Origin: Anaerolineae bacterium
GTDB lineage: Bacteria > Chloroflexota > Anaerolineae > 4572-78 > J111
Direction: 5' to 3'
NCBI GenBank assembly: GCA_023382535.1
Contig: JAHDWA010000076.1
Coordinates: forward strand, 1-41,566
Length of the DNA stretch: 41,566 bases
How positions within the stretch are numbered: the first letter of the stretch is position 1; each line of letters begins with the position of its first letter. The translations under genes and the position numbers were made by a program. Shown here in pieces: positions 24,341 to 32,072 of the stretch. Below the pieces are notes generated by a model that saw only the letters and a program-made list of their open reading frames with translations, did no database searches and had not been told where the DNA came from.

Positions 24341-25633
24341 ATGAACAATCTATTTGCAGGATTTTACAAGCTGACGCAATCGGAGCGTTTGCAAAAATTA
24401 GCCGAATATGCCGGCTTGCAGGCCGATGATCTGTCGGCCATGAGGTTCAGTCTGTCAGCCGAACAGGCCGAAGTCATGATTGAAAATGTGGTCGGCCGCT
24501 ACACCCTGCCGCTTGGCCTGGCCACGAATTTCTTGATTAACGGAGAAGAAGTGCTTGTTCCCATGGTGGTCGAAGAGCCGAGTATTGTAGCCGCGGTCAG
24601 CTATGCGGCTAAACTGGCCCGCGCCAGCGGCGGTTTTCAAACTGCCAGCAGCGAACCGCTGATGATTGGCCAGGTGCAGGTTCTGGATATAGCGAATTTA
24701 GACGATGCCAGCGCCAGGCTCATGGCCGCCGAAGACGAGCTGTTGGCCGCCGCCAATCAACACCATCCGACCATTCAAAAGTTGGGAGGTGGGGCCAAAG
24801 GCATTGAAATCCGGCCCTTGCCCGACACACCCGCCGGCCCCATGTTGATCGTCCACATTTTGTACGACTGCCGGGATGCGATGGGGGCCAATGCTGTCAA
24901 TACTGCTGCAGAAAGCGTCGCCCCGCTCATCGAGCAAATCACGGGCGGGCGAGTCAACCTGCGCATTCTATCGAATCTTACCGACCGCCGCACCGCTCGC
25001 GCCGAGTGCCTCATTCCCATCGAGCAGCTTTCCCGCAATGGCCTGCCGGGAGATCAAGTCGCCAGGTCTATTTTTGAAGCCTGGGCTTTTGCTGCCGCCG
25101 ACCCTTACCGGGCGGCAACCCATAATAAAGGGGTCATGAACGGGATTGACGCAGTGGCCGTAGCGACCGGTAATGACTGGCGTGCTTTGGAAGCCGGAGC
25201 GCACGCCTATGCCGCTCGAAACGGACGTTATACCAGCCTGACCGAGTGGTCGTTGGTAACACCGGGCGAAGACGGCCTGCAGACAGGTGAGGTGACGCAT
25301 TTACGCGGCGTTTTGGACATGCCGCTCAGCGTGGGTACCGTTGGGGGCGCGACCACAGCTCATCCCACGGCCCGCGTTTCGATGAAGATTTTGGGCCAGC
25401 CCCATGCCCGCCGGCTGGCTGAAATTATGGTCGCCGTCGGTTTGGCCCAAAACCTGGCCGCCATCCGGGCCTTAGCGACAGAGGGAATTCAACGGGGCCA
25501 TATGCGCCTGCATGCCCGGCAGGTAGCGCTGGCCGCCGGGGCCAAAGAGGGGCAGGTGCAGCAAATCGCTGACAAACTGGTGGCCCTGGGCAATATCCGG
25601 GTTGAAACAGCCAGGGAGTTAATCGGGATTTGA
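24341..25633 (+). CDS. mvaA: Class II hydroxymethylglutaryl-CoA reductase
   Basis: A 430-residue HMG-CoA reductase that interconverts HMG-CoA and mevalonate. The class II (Pseudomonas mevalonii-like) landmarks are ENVVGRYTLPLG, EEPSIVAAVSYAAKLAR (catalytic Glu), DAMGANAVNT, HNKGVMNGIDAV (catalytic Lys) and the C-terminal QRGHMRLHAR (catalytic His). The length is normal for soluble class II enzymes and there is no membrane region. It heads a plus-strand set with HMG-CoA synthase, thiolase and DUF35, so a biosynthetic role in isoprenoid supply is more likely than mevalonate degradation. The synthase downstream has its own promoter. Confidence 0.93.
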   Translation: MNNLFAGFYKLTQSERLQKLAEYAGLQADDLSAMRFSLSAEQAEVMIENVVGRYTLPLGLATNFLINGEEVLVPMVVEEPSIVAAVSYAAKLARASGGFQTASSEPLMIGQVQVLDIANLDDASARLMAAEDELLAAANQHHPTIQKLGGGAKGIEIRPLPDTPAGPMLIVHILYDCRDAMGANAVNTAAESVAPLIEQITGGRVNLRILSNLTDRRTARAECLIPIEQLSRNGLPGDQVARSIFEAWAFAAADPYRAATHNKGVMNGIDAVAVATGNDWRALEAGAHAYAARNGRYTSLTEWSLVTPGEDGLQTGEVTHLRGVLDMPLSVGTVGGATTAHPTARVSMKILGQPHARRLAEIMVAVGLAQNLAAIRALATEGIQRGHMRLHARQVALAAGAKEGQVQQIADKLVALGNIRVETARELIGI

Positions 25634-25668
25634 CCAGCACCCCGGGTAAGATCAGGGGAATAACTCTC

Positions 25669-25697
25669 TTGACAAAATATAGACAATGAGATATAAT
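25669..25697 (+). promoter_or_regulatory. Perfect consensus promoter for the HMG-CoA synthase operon
   Basis: TTGACA (25669-25674), 17-bp spacer, TATAAT (25692-25697), about 47 bp before the preferred start at 25744. It is embedded in a direct-repeat operator-like array. Confidence 0.8.
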
Positions 25698-25716
25698 ATT
25701 GGACAAAATATAGACG
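25669..25716 (+). promoter_or_regulatory. Direct-repeat operator overlapping the promoter
   Basis: GACAAAATATAGAC occurs twice, at 25671-25684 and 25702-25715, 31 bp apart (three helical turns). Each copy contains two TNGACA-like half-sites 11 bp apart: TTGACA 25669 and TAGACA 25680, then TGGACA 25700 and TAGACG 25711. The first half-site is itself the -35 box, so a bound protein would block RNA polymerase. Regulator unknown. Confidence 0.55.
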
Positions 25717-25743
25717 TTTTTCTGTATGGTTGGAGCAAAAAGT

Positions 25744-26799
25744 ATGCCTTTGATGAAACCCGCTGCCGCAACGGGAATTGTTGGTTACGGCAGTTACATT
25801 CCTAAATATCGCTTACCCGCTAGAGAAGTCGCCCGGGTCTGGACCGGCGGCAACGGCGAGTTGCCGATTAAAGAAAAAGCGGTGCCGGGGCCGGACGAAG
25901 ACACCATGACCATTGGCCTGGAAGCGGCGCGTAACGCCCTGGCCCGCGCTCAAATTAACCCTCAGGAGATTGGCGCGGTTTGGGTCGGCAGCGAAAGCCA
26001 TCCTTATGCCGTCAAGCCCACCAGCACCATCATCGCCGAAGCGATTGGAGCCACTCCCTACACCCAGGCCGCCGACTGGCAGTTTGCCTGTAAAGCCGGC
26101 ACCGAGACGATCCAGGCCGCGATGGGTTTTGTCGGCAGCGGGATGGCCCACTATGCCCTGGGCATCGGCGCGGATACGGCCCAGGGCCGTCCGGGCGATG
26201 CCCTGGAATATACCGCCGCAGCCGGCGGCGCGGCCTTTATCATCGGCCCGGCCTCCGAAAGCATGGCCACCTTTGAAGCCAGTTCTTCCTACGTTACCGA
26301 TACACCTGATTTCTGGCGACGGCCGACAACCCACTATCCCAGCCACGGCCAGCGCTTCACCGGGGAACCGGCCTATTTTCATCACGTCCTCAACGTTGGG
26401 CAGGAGTTTATGAGCCAACTGGGCCGTACGGCCAAAGATTTTGACTATGTGGTGCTCCACCAGCCCAACAAAAAGTTCCCGGAGCGGGCCGCGACCATGC
26501 TGGGTTTTGAAAAGGCGCAGTGGGTAACGGGCCTGCTGGTGTCGGTTGTCGGCAACACCTATGCCGGGGCCAGTATTTTAGGCTTGACGGCCATTCTCGA
26601 CGTCGCCAAGCCAGGGGACAAAATTCTGTGCATTTCCTTCGGCTCCGGGGCCGGCAGCGATGCTTTTGCGCTGCAAATAACAGATAACATTGTCGGTAAG
26701 CAGCAGTTAGCGCCGACTACCCAGACCTATATCAATCGCCGGGTAGAGATTGATTATGCTACCTATGCTCGCTACCGGCAGAAATTGCAGATGCATTAA
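25744..26799 (+). CDS. Archaeal-type hydroxymethylglutaryl-CoA synthase
   Basis: A 351-residue thiolase-superfamily enzyme that condenses acetyl-CoA with acetoacetyl-CoA. The N-terminal [22 protein letters not shown], the nucleophile Cys in [13 protein letters not shown] and the His in [20 protein letters not shown] mark the HMG-CoA synthase type found in archaea, which is shorter than the eukaryotic and Firmicutes forms. ATG 25744 is preferred to 25726 because GGAG lies eight to nine bases before it. It is followed by a thiolase and a DUF35 gene in the order seen for the archaeal acetoacetyl-CoA thiolase/HMG-CoA synthase complex. Confidence 0.88.
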   Translation: MPLMKPAAATGIVGYGSYIPKYRLPAREVARVWTGGNGELPIKEKAVPGPDEDTMTIGLEAARNALARAQINPQEIGAVWVGSESHPYAVKPTSTIIAEAIGATPYTQAADWQFACKAGTETIQAAMGFVGSGMAHYALGIGADTAQGRPGDALEYTAAAGGAAFIIGPASESMATFEASSSYVTDTPDFWRRPTTHYPSHGQRFTGEPAYFHHVLNVGQEFMSQLGRTAKDFDYVVLHQPNKKFPERAATMLGFEKAQWVTGLLVSVVGNTYAGASILGLTAILDVAKPGDKILCISFGSGAGSDAFALQITDNIVGKQQLAPTTQTYINRRVEIDYATYARYRQKLQMH

Positions 26800-26834
26800 C
26801 GTCAAACGTTAGAACGTTGGAACATTAAACGCTA
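26800..26834. repeat. AACGTTAG-type short repeat
   Basis: CAAACGT, TAGAACG, TTGGAAC and ATTAAAC units run just before the thiolase start. A minor member of the degenerate heptamer class; it overlaps the end of the untranslated spacer and precedes the Shine-Dalgarno GAGGAG. Confidence 0.4.
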
Positions 26835-26847
26835 CGAGGAGTTCATT

Positions 26848-28005
26848 TTGAGAGACGTATCTATCATCGGGATTGGACAAACACCGGTGGGAGAGCACTG
26901 GGATAAAAGCCTGCGCCACCTGGCGTATGATGCCCTGGCGGCGGCCATGCGTGATGCCAACGTCGAGCGAGCCGATGCCCTGTATGTTGGCAATATGCTT
27001 TCCGGCGAAGTATCAGGCCAGGCCCACCTGGGCGCGCTGATTGCCGATTTTGCCGGGCTGCGCGGCATCGAAGCAATTAAAGTTGAGGCAGCCTGCGCCA
27101 GCGCCGCCGCTGCTTTCCGGCAGGCCTATATCGGGGTTGCCAGCGGCTTACAAGATATTGCCATTGCCGTCGGCGTGGAAAAGATGACTGACGACATTGG
27201 CAGCAAGGTCACGGCGGGGCTGGCTTCTGCCGCCGATGCCGAGTATGAGGTTATTCACGGCGTCAGCTTTGTGGCCCTGAATGCCCTGATTATGCAGCGC
27301 TATATGTACGAGTACAAACTCCGGCGAGAGGATTTTGCCGGTTTCGCCATCAACGCTCACGCGAATGGGGCGCGTAACCCCAATGCCATGTTCCAGAGTC
27401 CCATCAGCCGGGAGGCTTTTGTGCGCTCCAGCCTCATCGCCGACCCGATTGCTCTCTTAGACGCCAGCGGCATGGCCGATGGCGCGGCGGCGGTTGTGCT
27501 TTGTCCAACCGAGCAGGCCCGCGAATTTAGCCACAGTGCGGTGCGCATCAGGGCCAGCGCCGCCGCTACCGACAGCTTGAGTGTTCACGACCGGCGTGAT
27601 CCCCTCTGGCTGCAGGCCGGTGAAGACTCAGCCCAACGGGCTTACCGGCAGGCCAGAGTTAGCCCAGAAGATATTGACTTTTTTGAACTGCACGATGCTT
27701 TCACCATTATGGCTGCCCTAAGCCTGGAAGCAACCGGTTTTGCGGAACGCGGCAAAGGTACCTGGCTGGCTCGCGATGGTGAAATCTCTTTGGAAGGCAA
27801 AATCCCTATTTGCACCCAGGGTGGTTTGAAAGCACGCGGCCATCCTGTGGGGGCCACCGGGCTGTACCAGATTGTCGAGGCGGCCCAGCAGCTACGCGGC
27901 AAAGCGGCCGAAAATCAAGTAGCCAACGCGCGCCTGGGAATGACCCAAAACATCGGCGGCAGCGGCGCGACGATTATCACCCATATTTTTGAGAGAGTAA
28001 ATTAG
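26848..28005 (+). CDS. Archaeal-type acetyl-CoA C-acetyltransferase (thiolase)
   Basis: A 385-residue thiolase that should make acetoacetyl-CoA for the HMG-CoA synthase encoded just upstream. The nucleophile Cys is in VEAACASAAAAF, the His/Asp in FELHDAFTIMAAL, and the second His in GGLKARGHPVGATG. The N-terminus DVSIIGIGQTPVGEH and the overall length match the non-decarboxylating thiolase group that works with a DUF35 partner. The start is a TTG at 26848 with GAGGAG six to seven bases upstream. Confidence 0.88.
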   Translation: MRDVSIIGIGQTPVGEHWDKSLRHLAYDALAAAMRDANVERADALYVGNMLSGEVSGQAHLGALIADFAGLRGIEAIKVEAACASAAAAFRQAYIGVASGLQDIAIAVGVEKMTDDIGSKVTAGLASAADAEYEVIHGVSFVALNALIMQRYMYEYKLRREDFAGFAINAHANGARNPNAMFQSPISREAFVRSSLIADPIALLDASGMADGAAAVVLCPTEQAREFSHSAVRIRASAAATDSLSVHDRRDPLWLQAGEDSAQRAYRQARVSPEDIDFFELHDAFTIMAALSLEATGFAERGKGTWLARDGEISLEGKIPICTQGGLKARGHPVGATGLYQIVEAAQQLRGKAAENQVANARLGMTQNIGGSGATIITHIFERVN

Positions 28006-28065
28006 TAATGCGTGTTGCGTGGTGCGTATTGCTTATTAAATTAACGGAACACGCACCACGTACTA
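28006..28065. repeat. CGTGGTG heptamer inverted repeat
   Basis: Heptamers CGTGTTG, CGTGGTG and CGTATTG run from 28011 to 28031. CGTGGTGCGT (28018-28027) pairs with ACGCACCACG (28051-28060) around a 23-base AT-rich loop. It sits between the thiolase and DUF35 genes, inside the probable operon. Confidence 0.6.
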
Positions 28066-28099
28066 CAAATTTATATTCATTTCAAGGAGAACTTATTCT

Positions 28100-28510
28100 A
28101 TGTCTACAGAAATTGCACAACATTGGCGATTAAAGTCACAGCGGTATCAGTTGGTGGGCGAGGTTTGCCCGCAGTGCAACGGCAAGATTTTCCCGCCGCG
28201 GGATGTCTGTCCCTACTGCGCCGAAGGGCCGGCCCAACCGCCGTTCCAATTCAGCGGGCGGGGTGAGGTCTACTCACACACGACAGTTCACAAGCCGCCG
28301 GAGGGGTACGAAGAAGTAGCCCCCTACACGGTGGCCTTGATCAAGCTGGAAGAAGGCCCCCTGATCACGGCTCAACTGACCGACGTGGCCAATGACGAGG
28401 TTGAGATTGGCATGCCGGTCGAGATGGTCACGCGCAAACTGCGCACCCAGGGCGACGAAGGCTTGATTATTTACGGCTACAAATTCCGGCCTCAATTGGC
28501 TGCCGTCTAA
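28100..28510 (+). CDS. DUF35 Zn-ribbon/OB-fold acyl-CoA-binding partner
   Basis: A 136-residue protein with an N-terminal helix, a zinc ribbon (VCPQCNGKIFPPRDVCPYCAEG, two CxxC pairs, about 22-41; the second pair is CPYC) and a C-terminal OB-fold (about 55-130, GRGEVYSHTTVHKPPEGYEE onward). In archaea the DUF35 subunit bridges the thiolase and HMG-CoA synthase and supplies the shared CoA-binding site. Its place directly after both genes supports the same role here. ATG 28100 has AAGGAG nine to ten bases upstream. Confidence 0.9.
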   Translation: MSTEIAQHWRLKSQRYQLVGEVCPQCNGKIFPPRDVCPYCAEGPAQPPFQFSGRGEVYSHTTVHKPPEGYEEVAPYTVALIKLEEGPLITAQLTDVANDEVEIGMPVEMVTRKLRTQGDEGLIIYGYKFRPQLAAV

Positions 28511-28527
28511 TGAGCCTTGATCTCCAA

Positions 28528-28625
28528 AATTGGTAATCCCGATAATTTAGGAAGATTGGAGGGTTGGAGGCTTGGTCAGTATTTACCAACCTTCCAATCC
28601 TCCAACCCTCCCGATTTTACCAATT
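28528..28625. repeat. TTGGAGG octamer inverted repeat between convergent genes
   Basis: Outer arms AATTGGTAA (28528-28536) and TTACCAATT (28617-28625) enclose GAAGATTGGAGGGTTGGAGG (28551-28570) and its complement CCTTCCAATCCTCCAACCCTCC (from about 28590). It lies between the DUF35 and LysE genes. Same unit vocabulary as 3283-3350 and 29908-29965. Confidence 0.7.
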
Positions 28626-28647
28626 GGCAGGATTTTTGAACTGCCCC

Positions 28648-29283
28648 TCACTTTTTACTTGAGCCGGATAAGGCGGTTGTTACCCCCAGGCCAATATAAA
28701 CACTCCCCGCAAAATAGCGTTGGGCGCGTAAGAAACCCAAATTTCCCCGCAGCCAACGGCCAAGCGTACCGGCCAGAAGCGCATAGAGGCCATCGCTGCA
28801 GATTCCCAAAACCACAAAAATGAAGCCCAGGAATAAAATCTGTCCAACGACTCCACCCCGCGAGACATCTACAAACTGGGGCAAAAAAGCCAAAAAGAAC
28901 AGGGCGGTTTTGGGGTTAAATACGTTAACCACTACACCCTGATAGAAAATACGGGCCAGCCTTTTGCGCTCAAGAGCTTCAGGCTGGGCTAACTCCTCCC
29001 GGACCAGCAATTTGCGCACCCCCAGGTAGATGAGATAAGCCGCTCCTAAATATTTCACCAAACTAAAAGCCAGGGCCGACGACATCAGCAGCGCCGAAAG
29101 TCCCAGGGCCGCGGCAATCACATGCAGTAGATTAGCCACCTCCACCCCCAAAACTGAGACAATTCCGGCCAGCCGACCCTGATCAATGCTTCTGGCGACG
29201 ATGTAAAGCACCGCCGGTCCAGGCGTAATCAGCAGAGCAGCAGCGGCCACCACAAAGAGCACTACTTGAGACGGTTCAGGCAT
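28648..29283 (-). CDS. LysE/RhtB-family amino-acid exporter
   Basis: A 211-residue inner-membrane protein with about six hydrophobic helices. The N-terminal block ITPGPAVLYIVARSIDQGRL and GVEVANLLHVIAAALGLSAL, and the central QGVVVNVFNPKTALFFLAFLPQF, are the hallmarks of LysE/RhtB exporters, which export amino acids such as lysine, threonine or homoserine lactone-like compounds. The substrate cannot be assigned. ATG 29283 has a strong AAGGAGG. Its stop faces the DUF35 operon across a hairpin repeat. Confidence 0.9.
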   Translation of the reverse strand: MPEPSQVVLFVVAAAALLITPGPAVLYIVARSIDQGRLAGIVSVLGVEVANLLHVIAAALGLSALLMSSALAFSLVKYLGAAYLIYLGVRKLLVREELAQPEALERKRLARIFYQGVVVNVFNPKTALFFLAFLPQFVDVSRGGVVGQILFLGFIFVVLGICSDGLYALLAGTLGRWLRGNLGFLRAQRYFAGSVYIGLGVTTALSGSSKK

Positions 29284-29342
29284 ACCAACCTCCTTAAAAT
29301 GAATTTGAATTTGGAACTGGACTTATCAACAAGCTCCGCAGC

Positions 29343-29837
29343 TTAGGGCTTGAAGCGCTGGGGCGGCGGGAAAAAACGGCCGACATTCTTGATAAAATGA
29401 GGCACAGCCTCGCAAATGTAATCAACCACGGCGTAGATATAGGCTTGTTGGGCGGCAGGGTTACGCTGCTCATTCGTTACCGCTTCCCACACATCCAGCA
29501 CCGGCATTTCCCTACCGTAACAAATTTGATTAAACAGCCATGCGTCCCGGCCAAACTGCTCTTGCAGATAGCGGCGGTGATCCAGCCCCATCGCCACCAC
29601 TACATCTGCTTCGGCCACCATCTCAGTCGTGAGACGTCGCTGCCGATGGGTTTCTGGGTTAAGGCCGTGCAGTGCCAGCCGCTGGCGCACGTGCGGCGAC
29701 ATCGCCTGGAGTTTGGCTTCAGTCCCCGCGGAACTGACCCGATAAGCCTGTTGTGGCCCCAGGACCGCTTTCAACGCATACTCCGCGGTCATGCTTCTAA
29801 AAATGTTGCCGGTACAGACAAATAAGATGGATTGCAT
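29343..29837 (-). CDS. Low-molecular-weight protein-tyrosine-phosphatase-like protein
   Basis: A 164-residue LMW-PTP/arsenate-reductase-fold protein. The phosphate loop is VCTGNIFRSM, the Cx5R signature with catalytic Cys at about residue 8. The usual DP(Y/W) general-acid loop reads VLDVWEAV: the Asp is kept and the Pro is replaced by Val. Start is set at ATG 29837 because the upstream in-frame extension is encoded by the TTGGAGG repeat; a clear Shine-Dalgarno is lacking. Possible substrates are phosphotyrosine or phosphoarginine proteins. It lies 129 bp downstream of the RelA/SpoT-like gene. Confidence 0.82.
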   Translation of the reverse strand: MQSILFVCTGNIFRSMTAEYALKAVLGPQQAYRVSSAGTEAKLQAMSPHVRQRLALHGLNPETHRQRRLTTEMVAEADVVVAMGLDHRRYLQEQFGRDAWLFNQICYGREMPVLDVWEAVTNEQRNPAAQQAYIYAVVDYICEAVPHFIKNVGRFFPPPQRFKP

Positions 29838-29907
29838 CGGATTTAGACGGTCTTGGAGGTCTGCCAGTAGGGGGCCTTGGCCTCTGCGGGCCACTTCGTC
29901 GGCCCGA

Positions 29908-29965
29908 AGTTTGGGAGAATGGAGGGTTGAGAATTTTCCAGCCTTCCAAACTTCCAACCCTCCCA
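29908..29965. repeat. TTGGAGG octamer inverted repeat
   Basis: GGGAGAATGGAGGGTTG (29913-29929) faces CTTCCAAACTTCCAACCCTC near 29943-29963. It fills the gap immediately after the stop of the RelA/SpoT-like gene. Confidence 0.65.
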
Positions 29966-29966
29966 C

Positions 29967-31103
29967 TTAATCAACCAGCGACAACGTCACTCCCGGATAC
30001 ACAGGCGGCGGTCCATCAGGGTTAAGGAACAGCCAGCGCAGCAGATCACGATAAAAGCGGAACAACGGAAGCTGCTCGGCCACCTGATTCCGCACCTGTT
30101 CGCGGTTGGCCCGAAAGCTGGTGTGACTCTCTTTGGTTAGCAGCTCTCGTTCGTGCAAAAAATTGCCCAGGGTTTGGATTTGAATTTCAACGGTTTTGTC
30201 CGACCAGCGGACGACAGATTTCAAAGCTTCCCAGCCCGTCTGCTTTTGCTGGCCGGGAGTGAGGTAATCCTTAACCTCGACAAACTGGAGCCGCCTGTTT
30301 TGGGGCAAAGGTTCAACTTCAAACTTAGCCAGCGCCTCATCAGACCAGGCCAACTCGACCAGGGCCAGGTGGACTTTGTGGGCGTCGGCCAGACTGCCGA
30401 CCACAATTTTGATCCCAAAAATGTCCTTTACGTAGCGGCTCAAGTGCTGCAATTTTTTATCCCGGACCACAATCGTATCGAGATCAAAGATTTCATCCAC
30501 AACCTTGTTCCAAACTTCTTGTTCTGCCTTGATCCGGCTGATGATTTTGTGGATACCGTAGGGATTCGCGGCTGTCGGCTGGTAATCCACCATATTGGCG
30601 ACCAAGTTAGCCCTGCTCCAATCCCGCCCATCAAAAATAAGCAGTTTCTTTAGTTGGCGGCTGCCCAGGTCAATATCGGTAGTGGTGTATAGATCTTCGG
30701 CTGAAACACTCTGGGTGACGGTGAAACGCTCTTTAGTTGTCTCCACCTCGCCGATGACCACACTCTGAATTTGATACGAGGCGACAAAAGAGTCGCAAAT
30801 AAGCTGGCAGAGACGGTGCAGCTTCTCCTCACCGTGGAGAATCATATTGGCAAAAGCGAGCCGTACCTTTTCCAGGTGCGACCGTGAAAATTGAAGCTCG
30901 TGGTGCGCCGCCGAGTGTTCGATCAGCTCCAGGCGCAGACGCTGAAGCTGGATGACCAGCTCGTTTAAGATCGGTTCTGTCGTGACCATCCATAACGGCG
31001 AGCCCGAGGTCGAGTCAACCTTTGGCAGAAGTTGCACGTCACGAACGGTAGTGGCGCTTTCAAAGGTAGAGAGCACAGACAATACTCTTTTGTTAACTGG
31101 CAC
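29967..31103 (-). CDS. Divergent RelA/SpoT-fold nucleotidyltransferase-like protein
   Basis: A 378-residue cytosolic protein. The first 190 or so residues are helical and of unknown family. The C-terminal half follows (p)ppGpp synthetase order: ISRIKAEQEVWNKV (cf. RxKxxxSxxxK), DIFGIKIVV (cf. DxxGxR), VKDYLTPGQQKQTGWEALK (cf. DYIxxPKxxGYxSLH), VEIQIQTL (cf. VEIQIRT). Asp and the key Glu are kept, but the nucleotide-stacking Tyr of the G-loop is Trp, the following His is lost, and QIRT is QIQT. It may be an inactive or altered-specificity synthetase. The GTG at 31103 with GGAGG upstream is preferred over the TTG at 31226. Assignment is by motif order only. Confidence 0.55.
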   Translation of the reverse strand: MPVNKRVLSVLSTFESATTVRDVQLLPKVDSTSGSPLWMVTTEPILNELVIQLQRLRLELIEHSAAHHELQFSRSHLEKVRLAFANMILHGEEKLHRLCQLICDSFVASYQIQSVVIGEVETTKERFTVTQSVSAEDLYTTTDIDLGSRQLKKLLIFDGRDWSRANLVANMVDYQPTAANPYGIHKIISRIKAEQEVWNKVVDEIFDLDTIVVRDKKLQHLSRYVKDIFGIKIVVGSLADAHKVHLALVELAWSDEALAKFEVEPLPQNRRLQFVEVKDYLTPGQQKQTGWEALKSVVRWSDKTVEIQIQTLGNFLHERELLTKESHTSFRANREQVRNQVAEQLPLFRFYRDLLRWLFLNPDGPPPVYPGVTLSLVD

Positions 31104-31351
31104 GACACCTCCTCCGGTAAGATTTGCTTGGCCAAATTGAGCCAAGAGACGCAACGCACTTTCACGCCAGCTAAACTGGACGTTAGCCAAGCAAGTACAC
31201 CCCCCTGAGCCGTTACACCTGCTCAAAATTGTATACCGGAATCAAAAATTTTTCTAGTCTCAAACTTCGACAGGTCTGTCCAGATTCACTACCGTTACAC
31301 TTTTTTTAATTGGATACCGATTTGCGCGAAGCGCACGAATCCTTAACTCAT

Positions 31352-32044
31352 TTACCGCTGGTAGCGCCGGGCAAACTCCACTAACCGTTTGCGGCCTGCG
31401 GGAGACAATCCCAGGCTGTCCAGTTCCGCCAGCAACTGGCCCAGCTCTCCGTAACCACTGACATAGCCGTTCACCCGCGCTGTCGCCGTTGAATGGACGA
31501 AATCTTTGGGGTCGGGATAAATGGCCCGGTACTCGTCGAGCAGCTCCGAGGTGTAGCGGAGCATATACTTTTGGTGATAATCCTCGGCCAGGTAAAAGTC
31601 GGTCGCCGGGAGAATCTCGGTTGTAATTTCAGCCGCGTACTTGGTGGACTGCTGCGCTTTGCTGGCTAGGGCCAACTGCTTCTGCGTCTCATTTTGATAA
31701 AACACGGCGGCCATATATTGTTTGCTCCACGAGCGCCGGGTGGGGCTGTGGCTGTTCCAGAAGATTTCCAACAGTTCCTCGTAAGAAATCCGGGCTGGAT
31801 CATAGTCAAGTTGCAGCGTTTCGGTATGGTCGCCGAGACTGTGGTAGGTCGGATTGCGCTTTTTGCCGCCCGCGTACCCTACCCGCGTCCGCACCACGCC
31901 GGGGAGACTCCCAAACTGGGAGTCTGGCCCCCAGAATCAGCCTAAAGCAAAGGTGGCTGTTTCTGTTTGGGCCGGCGCGGCGGCGTCAATCGGCGGGATG
32001 GCGGTCGGAACGGTAGGGACCGGGGATTTCTTGGTAAAAATCAT
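31352..32044 (-). CDS. msrA: Selenocysteine-containing peptide methionine sulfoxide reductase MsrA
   Basis: A 230-residue MsrA (one internal TGA read as selenocysteine) that reduces methionine-S-sulfoxide in proteins. From ATG 32044 (AAGGAG seven bases upstream) the frame runs through a Pro/Thr/Ala-rich 28-residue leader into TATFALG, then TGA at 31939-31937 (residue 36), then FWGPDSQFGSLPGVVRTRVG. TGA falls exactly on the catalytic Cys of the GCFWG motif; the usual Glu nearby is Asp. Downstream MsrA blocks are intact (GYAGG, NPTYHSLGDHTE, YDPARISYEELLEIFW, SPTRRSWSKQY). The protein has no Cys at all, so there is no resolving Cys. Neighbouring genes use TGA as a normal stop, so the code is standard. 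Without recoding only a useless fragment from GTG 31897 would be made. Alternative: a TGC-to-TGA null mutation or sequence error. Confidence 0.8.
31901..31931 (-). promoter_or_regulatory. Putative bacterial SECIS hairpin in msrA
   Basis: On the msrA mRNA, five bases after UGA, GGGG pairs with CCCC, then a CC bulge, then AGACTCCCA pairs with TGGGAGTCT, closing the loop GTT (31916-31914), about 20 bases after UGA. Bacterial SECIS elements are stem-loops at this distance whose apical loop carries an unpaired G/U for SelB. All pairs lie inside codons of the MsrA frame. Confidence 0.65.
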
Positions 32045-32072
32045 GACTCAGCTCCTTAAAAAATGAGTACGA

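Noticed and set aside
28528..28625. CRISPR-like repeats
   Set aside because: The units are 7-8 bases, imperfect, and arranged as one inverted pair with no spacers of even size.
29838..29966. N-terminal extension of the LMW phosphatase
   Set aside because: It is a translation of the TTGGAGG repeat; the conserved fold begins at ATG 29837.
31104..31226. TTG start for the RelA/SpoT-like gene
   Set aside because: A GTG at 31103 has GGAGG at good spacing, and the extension is Cys/Gly-rich without homology signs.
31352..31897. MsrA as a 181-residue protein starting at GTG 31897
   Set aside because: This start has no Shine-Dalgarno and removes the GCFWG active site; the frame upstream continues through a single TGA to an ATG with a strong Shine-Dalgarno.
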